A DNA stretch of 64,000 nt, from positions 3,224,001 to 3,288,000 of the forward strand of contig CAJFCV020000002.1 of assembly GCA_904066235.2 (NCBI GenBank), given 5' to 3'. The translations under genes were made by a program, and so were the position numbers. The notes beneath the pieces were generated by a model, which saw only the letters and a list, made by a program, of their open reading frames with translations, was not told the origin of the DNA and made no database searches. The stretch is from Bursaphelenchus xylophilus. Its lineage: Eukaryota > Nematoda > Chromadorea > Rhabditida > Aphelenchoididae. This document shows positions 46,271 through 57,927 of the stretch, in pieces; within the stretch, counting starts at the first letter, position 1; every line of letters starts with the position of its first letter.

Positions 46271-46713
46271 GTTCCTTTGGCTCTTTAAAATCCGGGCAGC
46301 GAGTCCCGCTTTTTCACAACTTTCCAACACTCTCAACACTACATGTAAAGAGCCTCAAAAATTAGGCGTGATTTGTAGTCGACCCAAACGTCATCCCCTT
46401 CTTCCACTTGCTCTTCGATCTGTAATGTTATAATTGATCCGACGGGAAGAGAACTCCTTCACGGAGAAACGGTCACACCAAAAACGGATGAGAACAATCG
46501 GAAAATTGCGTCGTATTCGAATATTCTCCATTGTCTTGGCTGAATCAAGCCGATCAAAAAAGGAGTAAAAACTTTCTTGAAGAAAAAACAGCTTGGAATA
46601 AGCTGCGATGAAATTTATGGGTGCACAGCATTCCGAACTTTTTTCGCCGCCGATCGGTGTCGAAAAAAAATTGAAAAATCGAGAGAGGGGTATGCATTTT
46701 TTTGTGTTGCCGG

Positions 46714-47891
46714 CTAGCAAACGCAGATATTGCAAAATGAGAAAAAGAGTTTGATACTTTGAAGATTACTCATTCTAATTATACAAAAATTGTCACCATG
46801 CACTTTGTAACCCCCGAGAAAATCGCATTCGAAAAAGTGAAAATTTCAAATTTAAATGCAATGAAAATGCACTTTCTAGTTGACTACTGAAGAAAAAAAA
46901 GATGCTATCGTGTAGAGAAGTTTGAGTACTTCCTTATACGTATATTTTTTTGCGTTGTTTTCTAACAGTTTTAGAGTTACCGTGCAAAAACACCTTTTTT
47001 TGCACTTTTTCCGACTTATCTGCACTTTAAATGCAAAAATGCAAAATCTTCCAAGCAATTATCATTCTGGGCATCCTTGTAGATATACATGCCAAATTTC
47101 AAATTTCTACGACGCTCCAGTCTCCTGTTATATCGATATAATTACGAAACCTTGACAACTTGTTAGCGCGCCTTGAAATATAAATTTTGCGACATTTTCG
47201 ATAAAAAGTCGTTATATGTACTCTATTTGTGAATTTGAAGGTATTAGCTTGCGTTTGGACTGCATTAACGGGAATAGAAAAAGCTGCGCTTGTGTATGAA
47301 ATCAACATTTTTCATGATGATATGAAGCTGTCTCATAAACTGTACGAGTAACATTCCAGGAGTTGGCAAAAAACATTTTAGGGAGAAATAAGGCTATCCT
47401 ACAGTAAAAACAGCAAGCTTTCTATGTTTTTCTTCGGGAACTTAAGTTGTCAAGGTTTCGTAATTATATCGATATAACAGGAGACTGGAGCGTCGTAGAA
47501 ATTTGAAATTTGGCATGTATATCTACAAGGATGCCCAGAATGATAATTGCTCGGAAGATTTTGCATTTTTGCATTTAAAGTGCAGATAAGTCGGAAAAAG
47601 TGCAAAAAAAGGTGTTTTTGCACGGTAACTCTAAAACTGTTAGAAAACAACGCAAAAAAATATACGTATAAGGAAGTACTCAAACTTCTCTACACGATAG
47701 CATCTTTTTTTTCTTCAGTAGTCAACTAGAAAGTGCATTTTCATTGCATTTAAATTTGAAATTTTCACTTTTTCGAATGCGATTTTCTCGGCTGTTACAA
47801 AGTGCATGGTGACAATTTTTGTATAATTAGAATGAGTAATCTTCAAAGTATCAAACTCTTTTTCTCATTTTGCAATATCTACGTTTGCTAG
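46714..47891. mobile_element. 1.18 kb palindromic element ending in CTAGCAAACG
   Basis: Arms of about 450 bp (46714-47161 and 47445-47891) are nearly identical inverses around a centre of about 280 bp. The outermost bases CTAG are self-complementary, so the target could be TA (with ends GCAAACG) or CTAG itself. No transposase was recognised. The arms include ATGCACTTTGTAAC near 46798, resembling the GCAC-type repeats. Confidence 0.8.
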
Positions 47892-48494
47892 CACTGTGCG
47901 AAAAGAGAAAAACGCACTGTGCGTTGGCGACAAGCGTGGAAAAGGTTGCTGTGCAAAAGAGAAAAAATGCCCATTCACTCTATGAAAATGCTAATATGAC
48001 AATGAACATACCTGCATTACATTATCACCCTCAAATTATAATACTTCCATTTTTGTTCTTACCCTCAGAATTAGGCTCTATTCCGCTTCCTGTCACCTTG
48101 ATGTCATAAATTTCTCCCATCCCCCACTTCCTCCATTCTTTTTCTCCTTGATAATTCCTGTTGATCACGTCTTCCTTTTCATCGACAGTTCGTTTTTTTG
48201 TTTTCCGATTGGAAAATCGTTGTATAAAAGCCGGATCCCCTTCAGTCTTCGGTGCGATCCATTTTGGTGAGCAGATTAGGCTGGTTTGGAGGGCGTTCGT
48301 CGCTAACTGGATAGTGGGTTGGTTGTTGAGGAAGTCGATTATTTTCGGTGGGTGGTTTAAGGAATGGCACGAGGTTTTCCAGTGACGAATTGAAATTATT
48401 TTATCACCCGACTGATATCAGAGCTGATTGACGGAAAATGATCATACCAATGCGAGAGGGTCGGCAAGAAGACTGGGCTTTGCTTTGGAATCTT

Positions 48495-48680
48495 TCTGCT
48501 CTGTTCACAAAGTCGCTAGAGTGATTTTTACAACATTCACTGTGAGAAATCGAAAGCACAATGTGCAATTTCCTGCGTTTGCACCGTGCAACGATCGCAT
48601 TTTGACTGTCGCTAATACGGCTTTTTGCACAGTGCACGTCGCCAAAATCACTCCAGTGACTCTACAAAAACACCGGTAAA
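48495..48680. repeat. GCAC-type repeat with TCGCTGGAGTGATTTTT ends
   Basis: Left AAAGTCGCTAGAGTGATTTT, right AAAATCACTCCAGTGACTCT; the interior carries CACAATGTGCA, GCACCGTGCA and GCACAGTGCA. Confidence 0.65.
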
Positions 48681-48829
48681 GTCCTACAGAAACCGGATGC
48701 TTGCTGCCCACCATCTCCTGGCTGACTTAATTTTGACCGTCCCAATCTTGTAGCGCTCGCTGTTTGGTCATGTGGACCTTTCTTGGAAACCCGCGCAATC
48801 CATTTTACCCCTGACATTTCTTTTATTCA

Positions 48830-48980
48830 TTTGTCGGGAAAATAATGTGGATTTTTTTTGCTTTGAAGTCTCCCGTCATCGCTTTGCGACGGCTAGCCGT
48901 AGCTGGAGATTTGGTAGGCGATTCCGACTAGGCAAAACATTTTCCTGCGAAAAATCCACATTGTTTTGCCAACGGACTGA
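48830..48980. repeat. MITE, type 2 interior
   Basis: Left TTTGTCGGGAAAATAATGTG, right AAATCCACATTGTTTTGCCA with a diverged CGGACTGA end. Confidence 0.75.
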
Positions 48981-49034
48981 TATTACAAATAGGAACTCAA
49001 ACGATTGTGACTAAATCTCATCGTCTCTTTTTAG

Positions 49035-49198
49035 CTGTCCGAGCCGCTGGAGTGATTTTTGCAATGTGCGCTGTGAGAAAACTAAAATTCACTGTGCACT
49101 ATCCAATAAACTTTTTTTGGGGTGTCGCTCAACCCTAACTTTTTCTGCACAATGCAAGCACCAAAAATCTCTCCAACGACTTTACGAACGGCCTAGTA
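49035..49198. repeat. GCAC-type repeat with TCGCTGGAGTGATTTTT ends
   Basis: Left GAGCCGCTGGAGTGATTTTT, right AAAAATCTCTCCAACGACTT and GAACGGCCTAGTA. Confidence 0.65.
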
Positions 49199-49409
49199 GA
49201 AACGTTCTGTTTCTGAGAGCTTTTGTGACATGAAACCGTGACCAGAACCCATTTCCTGCGTTCCGTAACTTCTCCCTGTCCTTCCCTTCCTTCCAGAACT
49301 CATTCGGGTCGCCCCTCCTAACTCCCGATTATTCTCATTTCGCAAATGACCCACTGTTGCGCGTAAACGGTCGCGCAAGTCTCCCACTTACTCAAACACG
49401 TCGTTCTTT

Positions 49410-49413
49410 TCAG
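49410..49413 (+). other. Probable trans-splice acceptor of the collagen mRNA
   Basis: TTCTTTTCAG ends at 49413, two bases before the collagen start codon, with no upstream exon visible. In nematodes such a site usually receives a spliced leader. Similar acceptors precede the starts at 35907 and 26132. Confidence 0.5.
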
Positions 49414-49415
49414 CC

Positions 49416-50536
49416 ATGTACTCGGAGAAGCAGGAGAAGGGCTCGCTGAGGTCCGTGGCATTCGCTGCTGTGGTTTTCAGCACCGTAGCCATTGCCACGT
49501 GTCTGATCACGTTCCCATTGGTCTTCCATTACGTTCAGACTCTTCAGGCATCTATTCAGGTAAGATGCGGTGGAGAATTGAGATTTTTTCAAGATTTGGT
49601 GGCATTCTTTGAGATTTTTCTTTGCTGTTCTTGATCATAGGCAATCACAAGGTCTTGAAATTGAAGATGAGCTGTAAAATTCAGCCTTGGGTCTTCCTAA
49701 ATCCTCGACTTTTATCATTCTTTAGGGAGAAGTTGAATACTGCCGTTCCCGTTCCCGCGACCTCTGGAACGAGATGCTGGAAGTTGGCTTCGAGCCCGAA
49801 GAAGACTCCTCCGCCGCTCCCGCCGCCTTCCTCCTGAAGCGTGTGGCTCGGCAAGCCGCGGACGACGTTTGCTGCACCTGTCAGCAAGGCCCGCCCGGCC
49901 CAGATGGTCCACCCGGACCACCAGGAAAAGACGGTTCTCCAGGTGAAGGACCGGGAGAACCAGGTCCTCCAGGGCCTGATGCTGAACTTCACGATCGATT
50001 GTTGCCAATTCCACCGCAATGCCCTTGTCAAGCGCCGACTGGACAGCCCGGGCCACCTGGCCCACCAGGAAACGATGGACAGCCAGGGGCACCTGGAAGA
50101 AGTGAGCTTGTTTGGTTCTTTAGGGAGTTTGGAGCATTTTTATGGGATTTATGGGCTAAAAAACTGTTTTTCAGACGGCGAGGACGGCAAAGAAGGCCCC
50201 GCCGGCCCTCCAGGACCTCAAGGCCAAAATGGTCAACCGGGCCAGCCCGGTCAACGAGGCCCACCCGGAGAGCCGGGCCAACTCATTCCCGGCGAAGCGC
50301 AACAGCCCGGACCTCCAGGCCAGCCCGGAAGACCAGGCCCTCCAGGGTCACCGGGACGCGCCGGTCCACCCGGCAAAGACGGCGAGCCAGGCCCAACCGG
50401 TCCACCCGGCGAGAAGGGACAAAAAGGCCCTCCCGGACCCAGTGGACCATCGGGTCCGCCAGGCAAGGCGGGTCAACCAGGTGCTCCAGGAACCTGCGAT
50501 CATTGTCCTCCAGCCAGATTGGCGCCCGGATATTAA
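49416..50536 (+). CDS. Cuticle collagen
   Basis: A secreted structural protein of the nematode cuticle, assembling as trimers. Exons 49416-49559, 49726-50101 and 50175-50536 join in phase to 293 residues, the usual size. Residues 13-36 form a hydrophobic signal anchor ([20 protein letters not shown]). The N-terminal globular part includes a WNEML segment and a likely subtilisin-type cleavage site RVAR at 87-90. A cysteine cluster (CCTC, 97-100) precedes the Gly-X-Y domain, which starts at 103 and is interrupted by a non-repeat segment with CPC. It resumes as [10 protein letters not shown] and runs, with a short break after GQLIPG, to the tail [13 protein letters not shown], close to that of many worm cuticle collagens. 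Exon 2 to 3 splicing keeps the Gly-X-Y register. It is convergent with the nuclear receptor gene. The specific paralogue cannot be named. Confidence 0.95.
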
Positions 50537-50567
50537 GATCGAGCATGTTGCAGGGTTTTGCAATTGG

Positions 50568-50573
50568 AATAAA
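50568..50573 (+). terminator. Poly(A) signal of the collagen gene
   Basis: AATAAA, 32 bp after the stop codon. Confidence 0.6.
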
Positions 50574-50639
50574 CTTTCAAGCAGACAGCGGGAGGATTTT
50601 TTTTTGTAGGCGGCAAAATCGACGTTTAAAAAATGCCTG

Positions 50640-51401
50640 AAATTGATCTTTTCTCGCAAAATCTTTGAGGCTGCCGGTCGGAAAGCCTCGATTTTTTTGT
50701 CAAAACCTTGTCGACTACATGTGAAACATAACCACGTATATTTATCATCTAAATCGCCACGAATTCAATCGCAATTCCCCGCGATTTTGGTCGTTGCTGA
50801 TCTTGGTCACTTGGTCTGAAACTTTTCTTCATTTCCCTCCTACATGATGCTATGCGGATCGCTAAACTTTTTCACCGATAAGCTATCGTCAACCCTGTCA
50901 CGTTTTACACATCCTCCGTCTAGTATTCGTTTACGAAACGGGAGAACAAACAGTTCAAGTTGCATGTTTTTAGATAAAAATTCGGCGATCAATCATCAAA
51001 ATTTGTTCGTATTTCCAAAAATTTATTGCTGCGCTGAGATCAATAAACAATTCAAAATCAATTTTAGTTAAATTAGACAGTATTGAATCACTGTTATCAA
51101 GAAAAAAATTACAATTTAACCGCCATATTTGTAGCAGAGATGGCGTTTTTTAGAGACGAATAAAATAAGTTATGTACAACCGCGTATTCCGAACAACAAG
51201 CAAATTTAAATGTCGCAAAAAGTTGTAAACGCTTCAAAAATACGATTGGCAATCTTAATTTGTCCTAAATTATTGTTTAAATAGAAGAAATTTGTAGTTA
51301 TTTACAATACTCAAAACAAAATTGACGCAGAGAAAGAAACAGTAACCTGGATGGGTGAAACAAATGTAAAACCTAAGTTGATTATCGATCGGATGGCGAG
51401 C
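50640..51401. other. Convergent intergenic region
   Basis: AT-rich sequence between the collagen and nuclear receptor 3' ends. No gene or repeat was recognised. It should contain the 3' untranslated region of the receptor. Confidence 0.5.
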
Positions 51402-54400
51402 TCATTGGCGTTTCATGTAGCTGAGCGACACGTCGCAGACGTTGTAATTACCATGTGCCACCCAATGGTCTTCGATCTGCTGCAGGGCGGAGCGGACTCC
51501 CGACAATGTCATCAGAACAACCCACTCTTTGAACTTGAGGGTGAACACCTGAAATGGATAACATTTTTTAGTGTTCAAAGGACTAATGAGTCATCAAAAT
51601 TTGCAAAGGATTGAAGACTTGTCCTTGGGGTACCTCCTCAACCTTGTATATCAGTCTGTCGGGAAAATAATGAGCATAATGTCGCATCGAAAATCGCATT
51701 GCCGTCGAGAAAATGAATTGTGTCGCTAATTGCTTTTTAATTCAGCGACACGATCAGATACTACGCTCACTATTTTCCCGACAGACTGATATCAGTTTGT
51801 TGGGAAAATAATTTGGGTTTTTCGCAGCAAAATGCCTCTCGTCCTCACAGCCGCACACCAAATAACCACGTGGCTAACCGTCACAAAGCGAGGATGGGCA
51901 TTTTCAAAACGCGACAAATCCACATTATTTTCCCGACAGATTGATATAGTTGAATCTTTCCACAAAAAAAAACCGCATACAACGAAGCCCCTTTATAACT
52001 AATTATTTCAGAGGTCCCAATTGTCGACTTTGGGCTGAGAAAAACTTCTGTACAACAAAACCCGTCTATAGCGGAAAATATTTTTGGGACCGTTGCGGTT
52101 TGTTGCACATAAGTTTCGCTGCATTTAGAAAATTGTACCAATCGTCAATTGTAATCCAAAATCATCCAAATAATGAGCATTCTGTCGTATCGAAAATGGC
52201 ATCGCCGCATAAAAAAATAAATTGTGTCGCGGAAAAATCAAATTGATTTTCACTAGCTATCGGAGCACACATTGCTCATTATTTTTCCGACAGACTGATA
52301 TTTCCGCTATTTCCCCCATTTTCTTACCTCCGATTCATTCATCAACAGCACAAGATTGCCCATTCTCGTGGGGAAGTCCTTAAAGACCGACTTGTAGTAC
52401 TGATGGGACGCCTTGAAGAGGGAGTTCATCTCCGTTTGGATCTCCTTGTTTTGCGGGTACATTTCTCGGACTGTAAATGATTTTATATAAATTTTAAGTC
52501 ATCAAAAAATTCGTTTCAAAACCTCCGCTCTAAATCCCAAAATCCAAGTCAAAAACTCACTAGTCCTCAGGCAAATCAGATGATTGAAGATGGCAAAGTC
52601 GTTCCCATCAACATTGGCATGATGGAACATCCAGACATCGTCCATTCCCTGCTGAATCAAGTTATAATGACTTGCCGCCACAATCTTCGGGTTCTTGATC
52701 GTCGGGATCGACATCACGTACTGCTCGTGGAACTTGGCCTCGAGCGGCAGCGAGCTGTCATCGACCATGTAGACGCGGTTCTGCCGGTGGCCGCCGTGCC
52801 GCAGCGTGTTGAACACGCACTGCACGAAGAGCCACTTGTAGAAGAGGCGCTTCGTCAGCACCACCTCGTCCTTCTCCTTGATGTAACGCCTCAGGCCGGT
52901 GGTGTTCAGGTAGGTGCGCATTACGTCGAACTCGACAAACATTGAGTGCAACGTGTTGTTCAGGGTGCCCTCGCCGCGCGCCACCTTGCCCTGCCCGTTG
53001 CTGAACGACTTCTCGAACGAGCGGAAACGGTTCACGAAGGTGGAGGTGAACCAGCTCGAGATCTGCTTGATGATGTCGTTGTCCGGAGCGGAGTCGATCA
53101 TAAAGTCGTCGGCGCGCGTCATCACGTCTGAAAATTCGAGAATTAATGGAGAAATTTGCATATTTTAGGCCTAAAGGTGAAAAGTTTATTTTTTAGCAAA
53201 GAAAACAAAACTTTAAAAAATCGCCAAAAACTTCTTTACACAATTGCTCCTTTCTCTGAAAAACTTACAATCAATACTCATTCCAGCCATTACGCAGCGT
53301 TTGAAGCGGCAATAGCGACAGGTCCTTTTGTGGCCACCGAAATCCACGCGGCATTTTCGGCCCTTCACGCACACGTAGGATCGGCTCTGTTTGATTGTGC
53401 GGCGGAAGAAAGCGGCGCTGAAAAAAGACATATTTTATTAAACGCACAGTCGAATGGGAATTTGTCGGGCTTTGACCGAAAAAAATCAAAAAAAAAACGA
53501 GATTTTTCAAAATTAAAAAGCCCTTTGTTTGATGATGCCGGCTAAAAGAAAATCTAAAATCAAGTGACTAGTCTCAGTACGGCCTAGGTAAAATTTCCAC
53601 CAAACTTCATTAATTCTGCATAATTTTAAAAATTTTTCTTTTGTGCCAATTCTTTTTATTCTTGCTTAAAATAGCTCAAAAAAGCTTAAAAACCGACATA
53701 CTATTCAAATTCGCATATTTTTCAAAATGTTGCGAAATTTGCATAATTTTCAAAAATTTGCATAAATGCCATAAATCTGCACATATTTTTAAAAAATTTT
53801 TAAAAACTTATGCCCACACTTACCAAGCATTACAGCAATACACCCCATAGTTTTTATGAGGGCATTTGTAGCCACAAACAGTGCAGACTTTCCCCTCCCC
53901 ATACATGTACGAGGAGGACGGTGCATCCTCATCATCCTCCTCCTCCTCAATCTCCCCGCTCTCCTCCTTCACAGCGCTCAAGTTCATGTAAAAGTCGACC
54001 TGATTCTCATCGCTTTTGAGGGGCGGCGTCGAAAAGTCCTCAAACTTCAAGGTGCTGGCGTACCCGTAGTCCTCGAATTGTTCGAAATTCGAAGAGGTCG
54101 CCTCAAAGCTCGCCGAACTCGAGGGCTGCTCGCCGTAATAGCTGGTCATATAGCCGGAAAAGCCCCGCGGCGATGAGGTGTGGGGCTCGGGTTTGAGCGG
54201 CTCGAAGGTTTGGCCGAAGTCGGCGCCATCTGCCGGCGGATTACGGGGCGAGTAATTGGGGTCATTGGGGGTGTCGCTGCGCGGGTTCTGGTAGCTTTCG
54301 GGACTGTTTCGCTCCTGTTTTACCTGCACATTCCCGTAGTCGGTGGGATAGCCGGCGCTGCAGGGGGTTCTCGGACAATCGTCCATCCAATTTTCTCTAT

Positions 54401-54823
54401 TTTCCAAGATATTTTGATCGAAAAACCGCGTCTGATGAGTATTTTGATCAAAATTCCGCTCTTCACGGTCATCGCCATGGAAGACGGGTGTCGCGGAGGA
54501 GCTCTGGTACTCGTCCGACCCACTACTCGGTCGTTTCCGACCCGAAAAAGGCGCCGAACTCGAGCTGGAGTCGAGCACAATGTCCGGACGGATTAAATTA
54601 GCGTCCTCGTCGCTCATCTTCAACGTCAGCGGATAATCTTTGGCGATGGGGGACATGATAGAGAAGTTCAGCGGGGTTTGAGGACCGGCCGCCCGCACCG
54701 GGCCCGCCTGCGGTTGCAATAAGGCACTCGTCGTTGAAGTCGCGTCGAGATGGGGCCAGAACTGGGCGAGCTGTTGGTGGCCGAGTTGGATGGACGCGGG
54801 GCTGATTATTTCAATTTTGAAGG
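51402..54823 (-). CDS. Nuclear hormone receptor (nematode supplementary type), 5' end not found
   Basis: A transcription factor. Visible exons from the 5' side: 54823-53824, 53417-53269, 53127-52561, 52470-52328 and 51548-51402, all in phase, about 668 residues. The first codes for a 310-residue low-complexity N-terminus with acidic EIEEEEDDEDAP. The DNA-binding domain follows: VCTVCGYKCPHKNYGVYC then CNACAAFFRRTIKQ, with the intron splitting the last P-box cysteine codon; the second finger is YVCVKGRKCRVDF to TCRYCRFKRCVMAGM. All eight zinc-binding cysteines are present. CNACAAFFRR is the P-box common in nematode HNF4-derived receptors. The ligand-binding domain covers the last three exons and ends SLSYMKRQ. 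The first exon shown begins at an acceptor (TTTTTTGCAG), so at least one upstream exon is missing from the model. Three MITEs occupy the intron before the last exon. Confidence 0.92.
51651..51789. repeat. MITE, type 1 interior
   Basis: Ends TCAGTCTGTCGGGAAAATAA and TTTTCCCGACAGACTGA. Only the dinucleotide TA separates it from the next copy. Confidence 0.85.
51792..51944. repeat. MITE, type 2 interior, abutting a type 1 copy
   Basis: Ends TCAGTTTGTTGGGAAAATAA and TTTTCCCGACAGATTGA, flanked by TA on both sides, the left TA being shared with the preceding type 1 copy. Confidence 0.85.
52160..52301. repeat. MITE, type 1, left end replaced
   Basis: CAAATAATGAGCATTCTGTC on the left lacks the terminal CAGTCTGTCGGG; right end TTTTTCCGACAGACTGA is intact. 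Confidence 0.7.
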
Positions 54824-55479
54824 CTGCAAAAAACGGGTTTATTATGTATACATTTAGAAAATGGTAAGAAGCGCATATGTTGTGACAAACGCGATATTAC
54901 GAATAGAAAAAACATCAAAGAATTCTGTAAAATACGGATGTACGTGTTTTTCATGAAAAAAAAGTTAAATTCCATGTTTTAATTTAAAATAAAAAGCCCC
55001 ATACGATAGTTATCTCACAGCGGTTTTCTTCAGACATCCTCCAAAAAGGCCACACATATGCAAGATATACATACATCGATAAAAACTTTAAGGACAAAAA
55101 AAATGCACAGCACTTTATGAAAATTTAAATGTCCATGCACTTTATGAAATTGGCGTGCCAAAAAATCTTGAGACGTCTTTGCACATGTCCCAATTCTCCA
55201 CCGCGAACTGGCTTTGTGCGACAAAAATCGGCAGAGAACAGTATTGTCTTCCTAACAAGTCAATTTCGTGTGAGAACAATGACTATATAAGCCAATCCAT
55301 CCCCACAAAACAAGCACAAACCCAAAACCAAGGTATATATATAACACTAAAAGTGCATTAGCTGCGAAAACATTGCAAAATAGAGATTAAAATTTATAAA
55401 AAAGTATTGCCCGATCAAAACACATAAAAAATATTTGCGTGAAAAAAAGTCTACGCACTTTCTGAAATCACTAATATTA

Positions 55480-55800
55480 GTGCTTTCGTAAAGTGCATGG
55501 AAACTTTTTTATAAAGTGCACCGTTCACAAAAAAAATATTCATTTTGCACCGTTCATTCTTTTGTAATTGAAAAATTTATCGTTTCTTTTGCTGAAGAAG
55601 TTGCACAGTGCAAGCGGATTTTTTGAGGTTTGCACTGTGCGTTGGCGACAAGGGTGGAAAAGATTCAAAATGCACTGTGCGAAATAGACCAAATGTCCAT
55701 GAACTTTATGAAAATGCTAATATCGCGTCTGCACAGTGCAAAAGATCAACTGCACAGTGCAAAAAACTTCGCAACAAAAAGTCCGCGAACTTTTAAAAAA
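55480..55800. repeat. GCAC-type repeat block
   Basis: TTTCGTAAAGTGCATGGAAA on the left, CCATGAACTTTATGAAAATG on the right, and between them TGCACAGTGCAA, GCACTGTGCGTTGGCGACAA and three further copies of the motif. Confidence 0.65.
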
Positions 55801-56290
55801 GCGTAAAATTCGAGAAAAAATGAAGGAAATAAAGTAATTTCTAAGTGCGTCCACAGTACCAGTAACTTTTCTTTTTCTTTTACCTGGATTAGCCAGATTA
55901 AAAGTTAAGACACATCACGCAAAAAATGTAATATTTTGAAAGGAAAAATACCAATATCCAAGAATTGGGAGAAACCCCCTTGCACTAGAGATTTGAGCAA
56001 TACGGTATGGATATAATATACAAGGGAGAGATGAAAAGAATTTTTTAAAGGACTCTAAGATCGAGGGGCTCGAAAAAGGTAATGAAACAAGTATTTTTGG
56101 ACAAAGAAAGTTAAAAAAGGAAGTTGAAAAGTGCAAGAAAACGGGAGAAAAAATGGAAGTGCTTTTTAAAAAAGTGCAAAAATTCGAAATTTAGATATTC
56201 AAAAATGAAAAAAAAATTAACTTAAAAAAATCAAAAAAATTTTTTGAAAATTCCCGCAAGCCCGTCCAAACATTTTTGAAAAGCATAGAA

Positions 56291-56432
56291 TCAGTCTGTC
56301 GGGAAAATAATGAGCACTTTATCTCATCGAAATCGCATCGCCGTTGAAAAAAAAATGAATTGTGTCGCGGAAAAAGCAAAATGCTCTTCACTTCAGCGAC
56401 ACATTGTGCTCATTATTTTCCCGACAGGCTGA
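56291..56432. repeat. MITE, type 1 interior
   Basis: Ends TCAGTCTGTCGGGAAAATAA and TTTTCCCGACAGGCTGA. Confidence 0.8.
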
Positions 56433-57190
56433 AAAAAACTTTACAAAATCCCTGTAGAAATTACAGAACACGAGAATTTTTTCTTTTTGGATTCTCTTCG
56501 TACTTCCCGATATCCGATGAGAGATCAGGATCGAAATGTTTGTTTAGTGGTCGTCGTAGACATGACTGCACCTTCAGCTAATTAAACAGGCGCTTCTGGG
56601 GCTGCTACAGACCTCTCCGTCGACTTTTTCTCTCGCCTTTTGTAAGTGCATGAAAAAAAAAGAAAAGGGAAATTGAAAAAAAAATCTTGGATTTTGGATT
56701 TTGATGATATTTGAGACCAATATACAGGGGAACTGTTCAAAATACAACCTCAGATTTTAATACAACTCGGAAAAACTCGGGCTGGGATTTTTTTTAAAAC
56801 ATGTTTCAAAACTCCTATATAACGACCAAGATTTTTACACTGAACGTAGGAGAAAATCTTAACATTCTTTCGCACTTTTGACAGGAAAAATTTCATACTT
56901 TTTTCTACCGTAGAGGTTGATTTTTCCACAAAAATAAGGGAGAATTTGGCTCGAAATTTTGGCAAAAACGTGGCAAAATTTTCTCCAATTTAGGCATGAA
57001 AGTTTCGTGCCTATTACGACCGTAGAAGCTCATTTTTTGCGCAAAAAATCAATTTCTTCCCCGCTAAACTGGCAAAGATACTGTGAGGAAAAAATTTTTT
57101 AAAAGCACAGGGAAATCGGGAAGGCAGCCCCCATAGCCCGTCAGATATGGACAAAAAAAATTCCGTCGGGAAAATAATGTGGACCAACAC

Positions 57191-57353
57191 CAGTCTGTCG
57201 GGAAAATAATGAGCACTCTGTCGCAACGGAAATCGCATCAAAATAAGCTTGCTTTTCACTTCAGCCACGTGCTTGAAGCAGCAACGTTGCGCCCATTATT
57301 TTCCCGACAAACAACGCCTCTGTACATTGTGCTCATTATTTTCCCGACAGACT
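57191..57353. repeat. MITE, type 1, with stacked extra ends
   Basis: Starts CCAGTCTGTCGGGAAAATAA. Two right ends follow one another (CATTATTTTCCCGACAAAC near 57310 and TTTTCCCGACAGACTGA at 57353), and a lone left end of type 2 (CGTCGGGAAAATAATGTGG) lies just upstream at 57163. This suggests repeated insertion at one site. Confidence 0.7.
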
Positions 57354-57785
57354 GAAAGTGGATCCAAAAATCTCCCCTCAGACCACCTCTCCCCAAAAGT
57401 CACTTCGGTCAAATACGCCTCTGGCAATATAGTTTTGAACAAAACAAAAGATAATTTGGTTAAACCCCCGACTTTTCTCCGTTTTTTCCGCGGCGGAATG
57501 TGAAAAAAAGAGAAAGAGGAGGTAAAAACGGAACCAACAACTCCACTAACAATGCAACTCGAAGAAAAACGGGGAGATTGTTTGTTTGACAAGCTCATGG
57601 TAACCGAGGCCCTGAGAAAGCCACGAGATCTCCCGACAAAAATTGGAGTCCTCAAGGCGCCCTGGGGGGAAATAATTGAGAGTTACTGGGCTATTTTAAG
57701 TAATGATTGCTATTATTAAGAGCAAGTTCAATGGGACCCCTGCATATTTTTTTCACGAGCAAGGCGAAAAAATATTCGTCATACT

Positions 57786-57927
57786 TGTCTGTCGGGAAAA
57801 TAATGAGCATCCTGTCGCTTCGCCGATCAAGTCGCTGAAGTGAAAAGCAATTTGATTTTGCCGCGGGACAATTCGTTTTCGCAGAATTTTTTTGATGCGA
57901 CAAAGTGCTATTTTCCCGACAGACTAA
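57786..57927. repeat. MITE, type 1 interior
   Basis: Left TTGTCTGTCGGGAAAATAAT, right TTTTCCCGACAGACTAA. Confidence 0.75.

Larger units (their letters stand above)
45579..49415. other. Repeat region upstream of the collagen gene
   Basis: Holds four MITE copies, the 1.2 kb palindrome and two GCAC-type repeats. A TATAAAAG sequence lies at 48223 with no obvious open frame behind it. No further gene was recognised. Confidence 0.45.

Noticed and set aside
48223..48250. TATAAAAG followed by TTCAGTC, like a core promoter
   Set aside because: No exon follows within the expected distance, and TATA-like strings are common in this AT-rich sequence.
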